Assembly: GCF_949987535.1 (NCBI RefSeq)
Contig: NC_080067.1
Coordinates: 68,324,128 to 68,388,127, forward strand
Origin: Balaenoptera acutorostrata
Lineage: Eukaryota > Chordata > Mammalia > Artiodactyla > Balaenopteridae
Reading direction: 5' to 3'
Length of the DNA stretch: 64,000 bases
Each line of letters starts with the position of its first letter. Position 1 is the stretch's first letter. The notes under the pieces are model-generated. The model did no database searches, was not told where the DNA came from, and worked only from the letters and a program-made list of their open reading frames with translations. Shown one piece after another: positions 12,213 to 24,702 of the stretch. Made by a program: the position numbers and the translations under genes.

Positions 12213-12371
12213 GAGGAACTGTAGTGCCTTTTGAAATTTTCTAGATTTTCTAGAATGAAAGACAGTGTCATCATACTTGAGATGACTACCATAGTTTCTG
12301 AAATCTTTAGTTCTAGTTTTGGCTGCTTCTGAGTGCCTTGTGTTGGGAGGAAAAACTTTTCCTCTACCACC

Positions 12372-12870
12372 TGAAACCCGAATGGTGGGGAGAGGGCTGC
12401 GAATGAACTGACAACAGGAGAAAAGACAAGGTTTATTCACAGTTGTACCGGGAGCACGCAGAAATGAGTAAATCACTGAACAACCAGAGAAGTAAAGGTT
12501 TATATACCAGTTTAACGAAATTTGGGGTGTGAGGGAGGGATTTAGGTTTTCCTTGGAGAATATGAATAGTTTTATTGAGCTTTTTGTTGCTAATGAACAG
12601 CTGGCTTTGCACCACCTCCCAGTGCTAAGGGTCAATCTTCTCCTAAATAGGAAACTCCCTCCCAGGAAGGCCAACATAGTTTTGCCATTAATCTTGTGTT
12701 TTCAGGGGCTCTGCTTATATTTAGGTGTTTGTTTCTATGGCTGCTGACTGTTCGCATGTTTTCAGCTTAAAGTAATCTTACCCTTTTGGTGGGCTATTAA
12801 TCCCTTGACTTGCTTACTATTTTTTAAAGAATAAAGCGCTTTTAGGAACCTAAGGATATCTTATTAGAAA
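12372..12870 (-). mobile_element. Solo LTR of an endogenous retrovirus, antisense to VPS8
   Basis: On the minus strand there is a TATA box (plus-strand 'ggtttatata' at 12,497-12,506). About 65 nt later there is an AATAAA signal (plus-strand TTTATT at 12,432-12,437) before a U5-like CT-rich stretch ending in CA at 12,372. This promoter-then-polyA spacing is typical of a short-R LTR. The U3 (right) boundary is uncertain. A 'ca' at 12,610-12,611 followed by CCACC, which also precedes 12,372, is an alternative that would make the LTR only about 240 bp. No gag, pol or env is attached, so I read it as a solo LTR. Confidence 0.55.
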
Positions 12871-12945
12871 TAATGATCTCAACAAGGACCTTCTTCTAAC
12901 TGGTATTTATTCAATGGTTTCTTTCAGTGAGGAATATCACAATAA

Positions 12946-12987
12946 TGATTTCCCAGTGATCCTACGAAAACAGTTCATGTCCACATT
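12946..12987 (+). repeat. 42-bp direct repeat, right copy
   Basis: Partner of 12,023-12,064, 923 bp away, with two mismatches (A/C and T/G). Confidence 0.9.
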
Positions 12988-13129
12988 AAGAGTTTTTATA
13001 TTTAATCTTAATAGCAAATGACTATCTGATTCAATCAGAGAAAGGTGATTAATAGCATAAGATTTAGATTATTTTTTAAAATATTTTTTTCAGATGATGT
13101 TGATTGTTTTCCTATTAATTTTTATGCAG

Positions 13130-13181
13130 AAACTTTTCAGAGTCATTGCACCTCCTTTGAATGCAGGAAAGACGCTAACAG
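13130..13181 (+). CDS. VPS8: VPS8 exon 3 of window (52 bp)
   Basis: The short exon encodes KLFRVIAPPLNAGKTLT plus the first base of a split Asp codon. The acceptor is 'ttatgcag' and the donor 'cag|gtatta'. It ends in phase 1, so it must join an exon starting with two codon bases, as exon 4 does. The preceding intron (2,566 bp) contains an L1 tail, an LTR and a 42-bp direct repeat. Confidence 0.95.
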
Positions 13182-13204
13182 GTATTAATTTTCTAAGCCT
13201 TAAT

Positions 13205-16200
13205 TTTTTTCTCTTTAAAAATATTATTTAAATAACAAAATTCACCAATTTTATGCGTACAGTGTGAACTTTGATAATCGTACATGATCATGTAACCACC
13301 ACCATAATCAAATTTTAGAAGGAGCAATATAGTTCCTTCACACTAAAAAGTTTCCTCCTGTCCCTTGTACTCTAACCTTTCCCCACAGTCCCATCTCCAG
13401 GCAATCACTGATCTACTTTCCTTTATTGCTATTCATGTAAGTAGATCATACACTATGTAATCTTGATCTTGGTGTTTTATTTCTTTCACTTAGCTTAATG
13501 TTTTTTAAATTCATCCATGTCGTTGCATATATTATTTTGTTCCCTTTAATTGCTGAGTGGTATTCCATGGGTTGGATATAGTGTTATTTGTTTATCTGTT
13601 AACCAGTTGAAGGACATTCAAGTTGCTTCTGGATTGGAGTTATTATAAGTAATGCTGCTACGTTTGCGAATGAGTTTTGTTATGTTTTTAATTAAACTTT
13701 TAATTATGAGGAAATTGTAGCTTCACATGCAATTGTATGAAATGACACAAGAGATCCAGTATACTCTTTACCCATTTTCCCTCAGTGATAACATCTTGCA
13801 AACCTAAAGCACAATATCACAACCAGATATTCACATTGATAAAGTCACGATACAGAACAGTTTTATCACCACAGGTATCCTTATGTTGTCCTTATCCTCC
13901 ATTGCTGACTCCTAGCTATGAATAAGTTTTTGTGTGGGCATATGTGTTCATTCTTCTTGGGCAACTACCTAGAATGGAATGGATGGATTGTATGGTAAAT
14001 GTATGTTTTACTTTCTAAGGTACTACTATTTGGTTTTTCAAAATGGCTGTACCATTTTGCATTCCCATCAGCAACATATGAGAGTTCTGATAGCTCCATA
14101 TCCTTGCAGGCACTTGGTACTGTCAATCTTTTTACATCTTTTAAAAATTTTAGCCATTCTCGTGGGTGGATAATGGTATCACATTGTGATTTAAATTTTT
14201 ATTTTCCTGGTGGTTAGTGATGTTCAGCATCTTTTCATGTGCTCTTGCCCATTCACGTATCTTTTTTGTGAATCATCTGTTTAAATCTTTTAGCACTTTT
14301 TAGAAGAGTAAGGAAGAGGTGTTATTTGACTTCATATTATTGAGTTCTAGGCACGTGAACTCCCCACCGGAGCCTGTAAGAGTTCTTTATGTAGTCTGGA
14401 TACAAGACATTTTAAAATATGTGTTTCGCAAAAATTTTCTCCCAGTCCATTGCTTACCGTTTTGTTTTTTTAACCATGTTTTTCAAAGAACAAAAGTTTT
14501 TAATCTTCATGAGGTCCATTTTATTTATTTTTCTTCAGTAGTTTTAGACCTTTGATGTTCTGGTTAAGAAATCTTTGTCCAACTCAACATCATAAAGATT
14601 TTACATGCCCATGTCCTTCTAGAGTTCCAGAAATATGTTGGAGCTTTTGAAAGCCCCTGCAGACCTCTCATTCTCCAGTTTTTCCCTTTAAGTTTTTTGG
14701 TGGGTCTCTAATTAGTCTCTTCTGGGGGCACTGCCTCTGGCACCTGTAAAGTTAAATAATGTGCCTTGGGGATAGTGCTGTTTGCTTAGAGTAAGCTCTG
14801 AGTCAGGACAAAAAAAAAAAGACAAGCCCTGAGAATGGAGCTGTTGAGTGAGCTGCCAGATAGGTTAGATAGTGACAGTTCTCTTAAGGATGGGCTTTTG
14901 GGGAGCTCCAAACCCATTTTGCCCCCTGGAGTGGTTGCTAGGTTGCTGGTTTTCACAGCTACCATAGCTGCAAGGCGGTTGGTTTCAAAGCTACGGTGAA
15001 GGTGGGGGAAGGGGGATGGGACTAGTAATGTTAAGCCACCATGAAGCTCACAGTTCTTACCGAGATTCAGGCATTTTTCTTGAATAAACATTCCGTGGAT
15101 TATTGCAAGCCTTCAGTTAATTTCAAGAGTTCTGGAAAAGTTGATTTTGACTGTTTCTGCCAGTATTCTCTTTGCTTTCATGGAGGAGCAGATTACTGAA
15201 GGTTCTTCCTCCACCCTCTCATAGGTCAGTCCCTCTGGGTTTTGGTTTTGTTTGGTTTGCTCTTTTTTCCTCTCTGTTCTTCTCCTTGGATGATTTCTAT
15301 TGCTCTACTTTCAGGTTCACACTTTGATGTAGACTCAGCTGTTAAATACACTCAGTGCATTTTTATCTTCCACAATAGTATTTTTCAGTTCTGTAATTTT
15401 TATTTGGTTCGTTTTTTATTGTTTCTGTTTCTTTCCCGCATCTCTTCATTTATCTGTTCAAATTTTCATGCATTGAAACATGTTTTATTTCATTGAGGAT
15501 AAATATAATAGTTGATTTAAAATTCTTATCAGTTCTAACATTTTGTTCATTTCAGGCTTGGACTTGATTCTCTTTTCTCTTAAGAAAAATATATTTTATT
15601 ATCTTGTTCCTTCACATGTTGGATAATTTTAGATTGTATCCTGGATATTTGAATGTTACATTATGGAGATTCTGGGTTCTATTATTTTTCTTCACTGAGA
15701 ATTTTTCTCTTTATTTTATCAGGTAATTTTCTTGGCTGGGCTTGAATTGCAGACTCTTTCTATTGTGGCTTTCTAGTGTGTCTCCAGTCTCTTCTCAAAA
15801 GGTCCTTTGTCTTTAGCTGGTCTGCTTTGATTCTGTCCCACGTGTGTGGCTTAGGGATCAGTCAGTGATGAAGGTAGTCAAGTTTGAGGATCCTCTTTCT
15901 GGCTTTCTTTTTGCAAGATTCTGCCAGTCTGTTTACTGTTCACATGTCCTACCTTCTCTAGTTCCCCAACCAGAAAAATTGCTGGTTTTCCCATGTGAGC
16001 CCCCAGCTGCTGCTGTGCTTGCCACACAGACTGCGCTTAGTCACAGGCTGAAAGCCTGTGATGGTAATTTACTTGTATACCTCCCTGTCTCCTCTCCTCT
16101 GAGCACATGAACTCCACACCAGAGCCTGTCTGCTTCTCTTCACACTTCAGGACCTTCAGGGAGGGAACTCCAGTCGTGGTTCTGACTTTTTCTGTATGGC

Positions 16201-16640
16201 TGAGCTGCTTTGACTGTTGTTTGTACATGGTGGTTTAGGGATCAGTCACGGATGTGGGTAGATAGTTTGGAGATCCCCTCTTTGACTCTTTCCCTTTTGG
16301 GCTTCCCCTAGTCTCTTCCACATTCATGGTTTCCTGGCTTCACTTTTCTGGTCCCCTGTGCCAGAAAGATTAGGAGTTCTCCATCCCCCACTGCCTCTGT
16401 GTGAAGGTACTTGTGTGGCTGCCAGTCTGTCCTCTTCCCAGTGAGTGTGAACTCGCTGCCAGACTTGTCTACTTCTGTTTCCTCTTCAGTAGCTTCAGGT
16501 AGCGTTTCGTATTATGTCCAGGTTTTATAGGGTTTTTTTCTGTAAGGACAGGAGCACGGAGGATAATTTGGTAGAGTCTTAGTCCCTCTTTAGTCTTAGT
16601 CCGTTTTCAGTTGCCCTGAAACTAATCCTTTTGAAACAAA
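13205..16640 (-). mobile_element. Old L1 (L1M-type), antisense, long but decayed
   Basis: Starts with an antisense 3'UTR ('aacaaaattcaccaatttta', 'catgtaaccaccaccataat', 'tcatccatgtcgttgcatat'). It continues through ORF2 C-terminal motifs ('aaaatggctgtaccattttg' and 'cattcccatcagcaacatat') and finishes in GC-richer 5' sequence with two imperfect tandem units (about 15,775-16,560). ORFs are destroyed. The middle (14,600-15,200) is hard to follow and may contain another fragment. Confidence 0.6.
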
Positions 16641-16859
16641 CTTGAAAATTGTCTTCCACATAATATATGTAGCAGAAGTTAAAGTAGACTATTAAGAACT
16701 CCAACCAACAAGGACCTACTTTAAAAAAAAAAAAAAAAAGACTATTAAGAATTCCAAATGGAGTGGATGAGCTTTTGTAACAGAAAATTGTCTAAAAAAA
16801 GATTTTGGGGAGAGAAAAGTAGAAAGGGGGTCAGGAAAATTAAATACTGTGTCAATTCA

Positions 16860-17000
16860 GTATACATTTACCAAGCACTTCCATGTTCCAGATGCTGTGC
16901 TGGGTGCTAGGAACACAGAGATAGACAGACTCCATGCCCTTAAACTCATAGTAATGGAATAATGGAGATGGATACATTAAACAAGTAAATTTAACTCTCT
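16860..17000 (+). repeat. L2/MIR-age repeat fragment
   Basis: Follows the common pattern 'accaagcacttccatgttcc', 'agatgctgtgctgggtgcta', 'ggaacacagagata', and an 'aaacaagtaaat' end. Family not certain. Confidence 0.45.
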
Positions 17001-19209
17001 CTAGGAATATCATGAGCTAGATGCATCCTATCTGAGATTTCTAGCAATAAAGGTTTATCTAATTAGCCAGTAAACATGTACCATGCTAATTGAGTTGGAT
17101 CAAATAACATTTGGGACTTCTGGTTTTTGGTCTGGCAGAGAAAGAATTTAGAAGTCACCACTCTGTCCTACCAACAAGTAAAAAGCTCAACAAACTGAAA
17201 AATCAACAATTCTTTTTAGATCTGCCAGAGAAGTAAGGTCACAGACCAAACCATTGCACCAAAAACTAGAGAGACAGGCAGATGCAGAAAATCACAACTG
17301 ACAGGATCAGACATCTCTGCAGGAACCAGTGCTAGGGTAGGAAAATCTGAACTGCAATTGATGATTTGTTGCAGGCTCAATGTGAACACGTCTGAAATTT
17401 AAAAACTCCAGTAGGACCCGGTCGTAGGGAAGCCTCCACACTTTTGTGAAATTTACCTCCAGGACTGCTACCGGGTTCTCACGGTGATCATCAGAGAAAA
17501 ATCCCTTGTGCTTCTGCAGGGGGGTGGGGGAAAGGAACCATTTTGAAATATGTCAGAGTATTCTGTGTTTCTTAACTAAAGCCGCCCTTCAGGAAAAACT
17601 ATTTTGCCAAAGCTTGACCTGCTGTGGGTTTATCAGAGCCGAACTTACCTGGGAGAAGGAAAATACCCAACTCCAGCACCTTCAACCCATTCTGTCCACC
17701 TAAGGGGGAAAAAAACTGAGAAGCACTGGTGAAGTTCACATTCCAGGGTCACAGGTTTACCCAAAGACTGAGACCTAATCAAGACTATAGAACACTTCCC
17801 TCTCTTCACACCTTACTACCACATTACTAAAGATCTATTTACTGTAGTGCCTTTTACCCAGTGCATCATGTGTGCCTTTCAAAAATTACAAGGCATACTA
17901 AAAGGCAAAAAATTGAAGAGTTTGAAGTTTGAAGAGACAGAACAAACATCAAAACTAGACTTAGATGCGGCAGTAGTATTGGAATTATTAGACCAGGAAT
18001 TTAAAAAAATACTATGATTAATATATTAAGGGATTTAATGGAAAAAGTAGGCAACATGCAAGAACAGGTGGATAATATAAGCAGAGAGATGGAAATTCTA
18101 AGAAAGAATCAAAAATAAATGTTAAACATCAAAAACAATGTAGCAGAAATGAAGAATGCCTTTGATGGTCTCATTAGTAGACTAGACACACAGCTGGGGA
18201 AAGAATCTCTGAGCTTGAGGATATAACATTAGAAAGTTCTAGAACTGAAAAGCAAAGAGAAGAAGACTGAAAAAAAAGTAGAACAGAATATCCAAGAACT
18301 ATAGGACAATTACAAAATGTGTAACATACATGTAATGGGAATATCAGAAGGAGAAGAAAGGGAGAAAGGAACAGAAGCAATATTTGAAACAATAATGACT
18401 GAGGATTTCCCCAGATTAATGTCAGACACCAAACCATAGATCCAGGAAGCTTAGAGTACACCAAGCAGGATAAACAGGAAAAAAAAAAAAAAAACAACCC
18501 TACAAGTAGGCATATATTCAAACTGCAGAAAATAAAAGGTAAAGAGAGAATAAAATATTTAAGGTTTTGAGAGAAAAACCCACCAACATAGAATTTTGTA
18601 CCCTGAGGAATTATTCTTCAAAAGCAAAAGAGAAATAAAGACTTTCTCAGACAAACAAAAATTGAGGGAATTTGTTACCAATAGAAATGTCTTGCAAGAA
18701 ATGTTAAAAGAAGTTCTTTAGAGAGAAAGAAAATAATATAGATAAGAAATCTGGATCCAAGAAAGGAGGAGCATCAGAGAATGATTAGTAAAGGTAGAAT
18801 AAAAACTTACATTTTTCTTACTCTTAATTGAGCCATCAGATAACACTTTATTCAAAATAATATCAATAGTGTATTTGATATTATATGCTTGTGTGTGTAT
18901 GCTTATGTATAAATGAAATGAATGACAGCAAGGATACAGTTATAGGAGGGAGGAATTAGGACTATTTTGTTATTATAAGGTCCTTGTACTACCCATGAAG
19001 CAGTATAGTGCTATTTGGAAGTAGGTTTGGATTAGTTGTAAATGTATGCTGCAAACTTGAGGGCAACAACTAAAAATAGACACATAATAGATGTAATATG
19101 AAAGGGGAGAAAATGGAGTCATATAAAGTACTCAGTTAAGACTACAAAAGGCAGGAAAAGTGTTGAAGACAAAATTTGGAATAAAGAACAAGAAATAGAA
19201 AACAGTAAC

Positions 19210-22200
19210 AATATGGTAGATATTAATCCAGCTATGTTAATAATCATTTTAAATATCAGTAGTCTATACCAATTAAAAGAGATTGTTAAAATGGATTAAA
19301 AAACAAGACCCAACTAAGTGTTGGGTATAAGAAACCCATTTTAAATATGAAGACACATTAAGTAAAGAAATGGAGAAAGGTGTACTATAATAATACTACT
19401 CAAAAGAAAGCTGGAGTAGCTATATTAATTTCAGACACAGCCAACTTCAGAGCAAAGAAAATTATCAGGGATAAAGAGAGGCATTACACAATACTCCAAG
19501 AAGACGTAATGGTCCTTAATCTGTGTGCACCTAACAACAGTGTCAAAATACACGAGACAAAACCTGATAGAATAGCAAGGAGAAATAGGTAAATCCACTG
19601 TTATAGTTGGAGACTTTTAACACCCCTCTATCAGAAATGGACAGATCCTGCAGGCAGGAAATCAGTAAGGACATAGTTGAGCTGAAGTTATGAACTAAGC
19701 ACCATCATTCAGCTGGATACTGCTGGCATCTATAGGCTCCTTTATCCAACAATAACACATTACACATTCTTCTCAAGCTCACATGAATCATTCACCAAGG
19801 TAGACCATGTTCTGGGTCATAAAATACACCTCAACAAACTTAAGAGAATAGAAATCATATAATGCTTGCTCTCAGACCACAATGGAATTAAACTAGAAAA
19901 TACTAAGAGAAAGAAAGCTGGAAAGTTCCCAAATACTTGGAAATTAAACAACATATTTCTAAGTAATACATGGACAAAGGAGAAATCTCAAGAGAAATTT
20001 AAGAGTAATTTGAACTAAATGAAAATACTTACAAAAATTTGTGAGATGCAGCAAAAGCAGTGCTTGGAGGGAAATTTATAACATTGAATGCATATAGCAG
20101 AAAAGAAAAAGATCTAAAATCAATACTCTAAGCTTCTACCTTAGGAATTTGGAAAAAGAAGAACAAATTAAATCCAAAGTGAGCAGAAGAAAAGAAAAGA
20201 AAAATTAGAGCAGAAATTAATAAAATTGAAAACAGGAAATCAGTTGAGAAAATTGTTGATTTGGGGGGATTTGGTTAAAACCAAAAGCTGTGTCTTTGAA
20301 AAGATCAATAAAATCTATAAGCCTCCAGTCAGGCTAACTTAGATAAAAAGGAGAGAAGACACAAATTACTAATATCAGAAATGAAAGAGGGGACAACCGT
20401 ACAGATCCCATGGGTATTAAAAGGATAATAAAATAATATTATGAACAATTCTATGCTCATAAATTTGATAACCCAGATGAAACAGGCCAATTTTTTGAGA
20501 GATAAAATTTGCCAAAACTCACACAAGAAGAAACAGACAATCTGAATAAGCCTGTATCTATTAAAGAAATTGAACCAGTAATTAATAACCTTCTAAAACA
20601 GAAAGCACCAGGCCCAGATGTGTTTCACTGGTGAATTTTACCAACCATTTAAGGGAGAAATTATGCCAATTCTCTACAATCTCTTCAGAAGACAGAGCTC
20701 AGGGAATACTTTCTAACATTTTCTATGAGGCCTGCATTACCCTAATACCAAAACCAAAGACATTACAAGGAAAGAAAACTTACAGACCAGTATCTCTCAT
20801 GAACATAGAAGCAAAAATTCTCAACAAAATATTAGCAAATTGAATCCAACAAGCTATAAAAAGAATTATACAACACAACTGAGATTTTATACCAGGTATG
20901 CAAGGCTGCTTCAACATTTGAAAATTAATTAATGTATTCCATGACATCAGTAGGCTAGAGAAGAAAAATCACATGATCATGTATCAGTGATGCAGAAAAA
21001 GCATTTAACAAAGTCCAACTCCCATTCATGATAAAAACTCTCAGCAAATTAGGAATAGAGGAAAACTTCCTCAACTCGATAAAGAACATGTACAGAAACC
21101 CTACAGCTAATGTCATACTTATTGATGCGAAACAATGGTGAGGAACAGGGCAAGGATGTCCTCTTCTTACCACAGCTTTTCAACGTCATACTGAAAGTCC
21201 TAGCTAATGCAAAAAGACAAGAAAAGCAAATAAAAGGTATAACGATTTGGAAGGAAGAAATAAAACTGTCTTTGTTTACAGGTGACATGATCATTTATGT
21301 AGAAAGTCTGAAAGAATTGACCCAAAAACTCCTGGAACTAATAAACATTTGTTGCAAGTTTGCACATACAAAGTTAATATACAGAAGGCAGTCACTTTAC
21401 TATATACCTGCAGTGAACAAGTGGAATTTGAAATTAAAAACACATTACCATTTATATTAGCACCCTAAAAAATGAGATACTTATGTATAAATCTGACAAA
21501 GTTTGTACAAGATCTGTATGAGGAAAACTACAAAACTCTGATGAAAGATATCAAAGAACTAAGTAAATGGAGAGATATTCTGTGTTCATGGATAGGAAGA
21601 CTCAATACTGTCAAAATGTCATTTTGTCCCAAGTTGATCTACAGATTCAGTGCAATCCCAGTCAAAATCCCAGCAAGTTATTTTTTTGGGTATTAACAAA
21701 CTGATTCTGAAATTTATATGGAGAAGCAAAAGACCCAGAATAGCTAAGGCGGTATTTAGACAGAAGAACAAAGTTGGAGGACTGACACTACCTGACTTCA
21801 AGACTTAATATAAAGCTACTATAATCAAGACAGTGTGGTATTGGCAAAAGAATAAAAAAAAAGATCGGTAGAACAAAATAGCTCTGAAATAGACTCTCAT
21901 AAACATAGCCGACTGATCTTTGAAGAAGCAAAGGCAATACATTGGTGTAAAGATAGTCTTTTCAACAAATGGTGCTGGAACAACTGGACATCCACACACA
22001 AAGAAGTTGACTCTAGACACAGACCTTACACTCTTCACAAAAATTAATTCAAAGTACATCATAGACCTAATTGGAAAATGCAAAACTATAAAATATCTAG
22101 AAGATAACGCAGGCAGTAACCTAATTGACTGTAGTTATGGTGATGAATTTTTAGATACAACACCATCCATGAAAGAAAGATTATTATCCATGAAAGAAGG

Positions 22201-23430
22201 AATTGATAATCTGGGCTTCATTAAAATTAAAAACTTTTGCTCTGCAAAACACAATGTCAAGAGAATGAGAAGATAATCCACAGATTGGGAGAAAATATTT
22301 GCAAAAGACTGTTATCCAAAGTATACAAATAACTCTTAAAACTTGACAAAAGAAAATCAATAACGTGGACTTCCCTGGTGGCACAGTGGTTAGGAATCTG
22401 CCTGCCAATGCAGGGGACACGAGTTTGAGCCCTGGTCCAGGAAGATCCCACATGCCACGGAGCAACTAAGTGCGTGCACCACAACTACTGAGCCTGTGCT
22501 CTAGAGCCCGTGAGCCACACTGTTGAGCCCGCGTGCCACAACTACTGAAGCGCATGCACCTAGAGTCTGTGCTCTGCAACGAGAAGCCCATGCACTGCAA
22601 CGAAGAGTAGCCCCCGCTTGCCACAACTAGAGAAAGCCCGCATGCAGCAACGAAGACCCAATGCAGCCAAAAATAAAATAAATAAGTGAATAAATTTATT
22701 AAAAAAAAAGAAAATGAATAATGTGATTAAAAAATGAGCAAAGACCTGAACACACATCTCACCAAAGAAGATATACAGATGGCAAGTAAGCATATTGAAA
22801 GATGTTCAACATCATCAGGGAATTACAAATTAAAACAACAGTGGGATACCAGTACACATATCTATTAGAATGGCTGAAATCTGGAACATCAACAACAACA
22901 AATGCTGGCTAGGATGTGGAGCAATAGGAACTCTCATGTATTGCTGGTGGGAATGCAAAATGGTACAGCCACTGTGGAAGACAGTTTGACAATTGCTTAT
23001 AAAACTAAACATACTCATACTGTATGATCCAGCAGTTACACTCCTTTACCCAAAGGTGTTGAATATTTATCCACACAAAGACCTCTGCACAGATGTTGAT
23101 AGTAGCTCTCTTCATAATTGCCCAGACTTGGAAGCAACCAAGATATTCTTAAGTAGGTGAATGGGTGAATAAAGTGTGGTACATCCATACAATGGAATAT
23201 TATTCAGCACTGAAGGTAAATGAACTATCAAGCCATGAAAAGACTTGGAGGAAACTTAAATGCATTACTAAGTGAAAGAAGCCAGTCTGAAAAGGTTACA
23301 TCATGCATGATTCCAATTATATGACATTGTGGAAAAGGCAAAACTATGGAGACAGTAAAAGGATCAGCGTTTGTTAGGGGTTGGGGGCAATGGAGGGATG
23401 AATAGGTAGAGCACAGGATTTTTAGGGCAT
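19210..23430 (+). pseudogene. L1 ORF2 remnant (endonuclease and reverse transcriptase)
   Basis: Segments in changing frames encode recognisable ORF2p pieces: GVAILISDTANFRAK (endonuclease), '[20 protein letters not shown]' (reverse transcriptase region), then KLSLFTGDMIIYVES where the catalytic FADD of L1 is replaced by FTGD, and [22 protein letters not shown] sequence near 21,620-21,680. A CHR SINE splits the C-terminal part at 22,367-22,712. Stops and frameshifts rule out function. Confidence 0.8.
22367..22712 (+). mobile_element. CHR-type SINE, long form, nested in L1
   Basis: Head 'ggacttccctggtggcacag', tRNA-derived B-box 'gagtttgagccctgg', body with 'ccacaactactgag' units and an A-rich tail. 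Flanked by an imperfect 16-bp target-site duplication ('agaaaatcaataacgt' and 'agaaaatgaataatgt'). Its insertion interrupts L1 ORF2. Confidence 0.92.
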
Positions 23431-23719
23431 TGAAACTATTCTGTATGATACTATAATGGTGGATATATGTCATTATACATTTGTCAAAGCGCATAGAATG
23501 TACAATACCAAAAGTGAACCTTAATATGAACTGTGGGCTTTAGGTGGTAATGTGCCAGTGTACGTTCATTGATTATAAGAAATGTCCCACTGGTGCAGGG
23601 TGTTGTCAGTTGGGGGATCGTGTGGTGTGGGGATCAAGGGGTAGATGGGAAATCTCTATACCTTCCTCTCAGTTTTGCTGTGAACATAATTAAAACTTCT
23701 CTAAAAAACAACGTTTATT

Positions 23720-24530
23720 GATCCGAAAAGTGGAATTGAAGCAGAATGTAATTATTCATACAATTTTGAGCAATTCAAGTTTATTTGCACTTACAGCAAC
23801 ACAGATTTGGAGTATTTATAAAGGATTATTGATTAAGAGATATACACTTGCTTGCATTATTCCAGTATTCATGTCAAAATTAGAAGTTTCAGTTCATCAG
23901 TATTACTAACTGCAGATTCCTGTAATCTGCACACTGTAAGGCTTACTGATCACTTCACCCACTCCTGATGCTCTTACACTATTCTTTGTTAACTTTGATC
24001 TTTTAGCCTAAAACTTAGTCTAATTATGTTTCCAATTTCTTTTAACCAAGAAATAGGTTTATACTACCAGACAACAGGATCTTACATTTTAGACGTAACT
24101 TAGGATACAAACGGTCCAAAAGAGTGTTTAGTCTTAAGTTTCTTAAACATTTGTGAACAAGAATCCATGTTACAAATAAGACATTATAGTTATGCCTTAA
24201 TATTAATCAGTTAATCCAGCAACTCATTGCCTGCCCAGTACCTTCCCTGGGTCCAAGCTATTCGTTAAGCCAACAATACATAGATCTCTACACTAAGATT
24301 TATACCTTCTACATGTACCCTTGAATGACTCATTGATTTTGTGTCTGTGAAAAGAGTCTAAAGGAAATTCTAAAAATAATAATAATTAAAGCGGTCTCAT
24401 CTCACTTTTCTATTGTTTGGGAATATATCTGCCTCACCTCAAATGCCAAGTTTTATTTTTTGTTTCCACATAAAGATTATATTTCTGAAAAGGTTTTGAG
24501 AGAGAATTGCTAAAGATACTTCTCTATTTT
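23720..24530. other. Intronic sequence with no recognised feature
   Basis: The end of the 11.3-kb intron between exons 3 and 4. No repeat family or exon recognised. Confidence 0.4.
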
Positions 24531-24532
24531 AG

Positions 24533-24575
24533 ATGAGCAAGTTGTTATGGGCAACAAGCTTCTTGTATATATTAG
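24533..24575 (+). CDS. VPS8: VPS8 exon 4 of window (43 bp)
   Basis: At 43 bp this is the smallest exon in the window. It completes the split Asp and encodes DEQVVMGNKLLVYI plus two bases of a Ser codon. The acceptor is 'ctattttag' and the donor 'tag|gtaag'. It is too short to appear as an ORF and was found by continuing the VPS8 reading frame. It sits after the longest intron (11,351 bp), which is packed with two long L1 copies. Skipping it alone would shift the frame. Confidence 0.94.
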
Positions 24576-24702
24576 GTAAGAGATTTTTAATTTATTTATG
24601 TGTGTATGCTTCTTTTACAGAATTTCTCCTCTATTCTTAGAGGTACTGTCATCTGTTGTCTGTACAGTGCTTTTCGTTTTTCAGTGTTCTTTCATGTATA
24701 GC

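Larger units (their letters stand above)
17105..23715 (+). mobile_element. Near-full-length L1, sense to VPS8, decayed, with nested SINE
   Basis: About 6.3 kb of L1 without the SINE. It has a 5'UTR (17,105-17,880), an ORF1 region (about 17,890-18,720, containing the 'gaaatgaagaatgcctttga' and 'acaaacaaaaattgaggga' landmarks), an ORF2 region (about 19,210-23,430) and a 3'UTR ending 'aaaacttctctaaaaaaca' near 23,715. Both ORFs carry many stops. The ORF2 endonuclease part is still legible at 19,380-19,590 (GVAILISDTANF). The reverse transcriptase part is legible at about 20,630-21,460. It looks like an L1MA-type copy, older than the CHR SINE inserted in it. Confidence 0.8.

Noticed and set aside
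12171..12677. 168-codon minus-strand ORF, the longest in the window
   Set aside because: It spans the LTR and an L1 poly-A tail, with no recognisable domain; composition follows the repeats.
18174..18521. 115-codon hydrophobic minus-strand ORF
   Set aside because: Antisense of the A-rich L1 ORF1 region.
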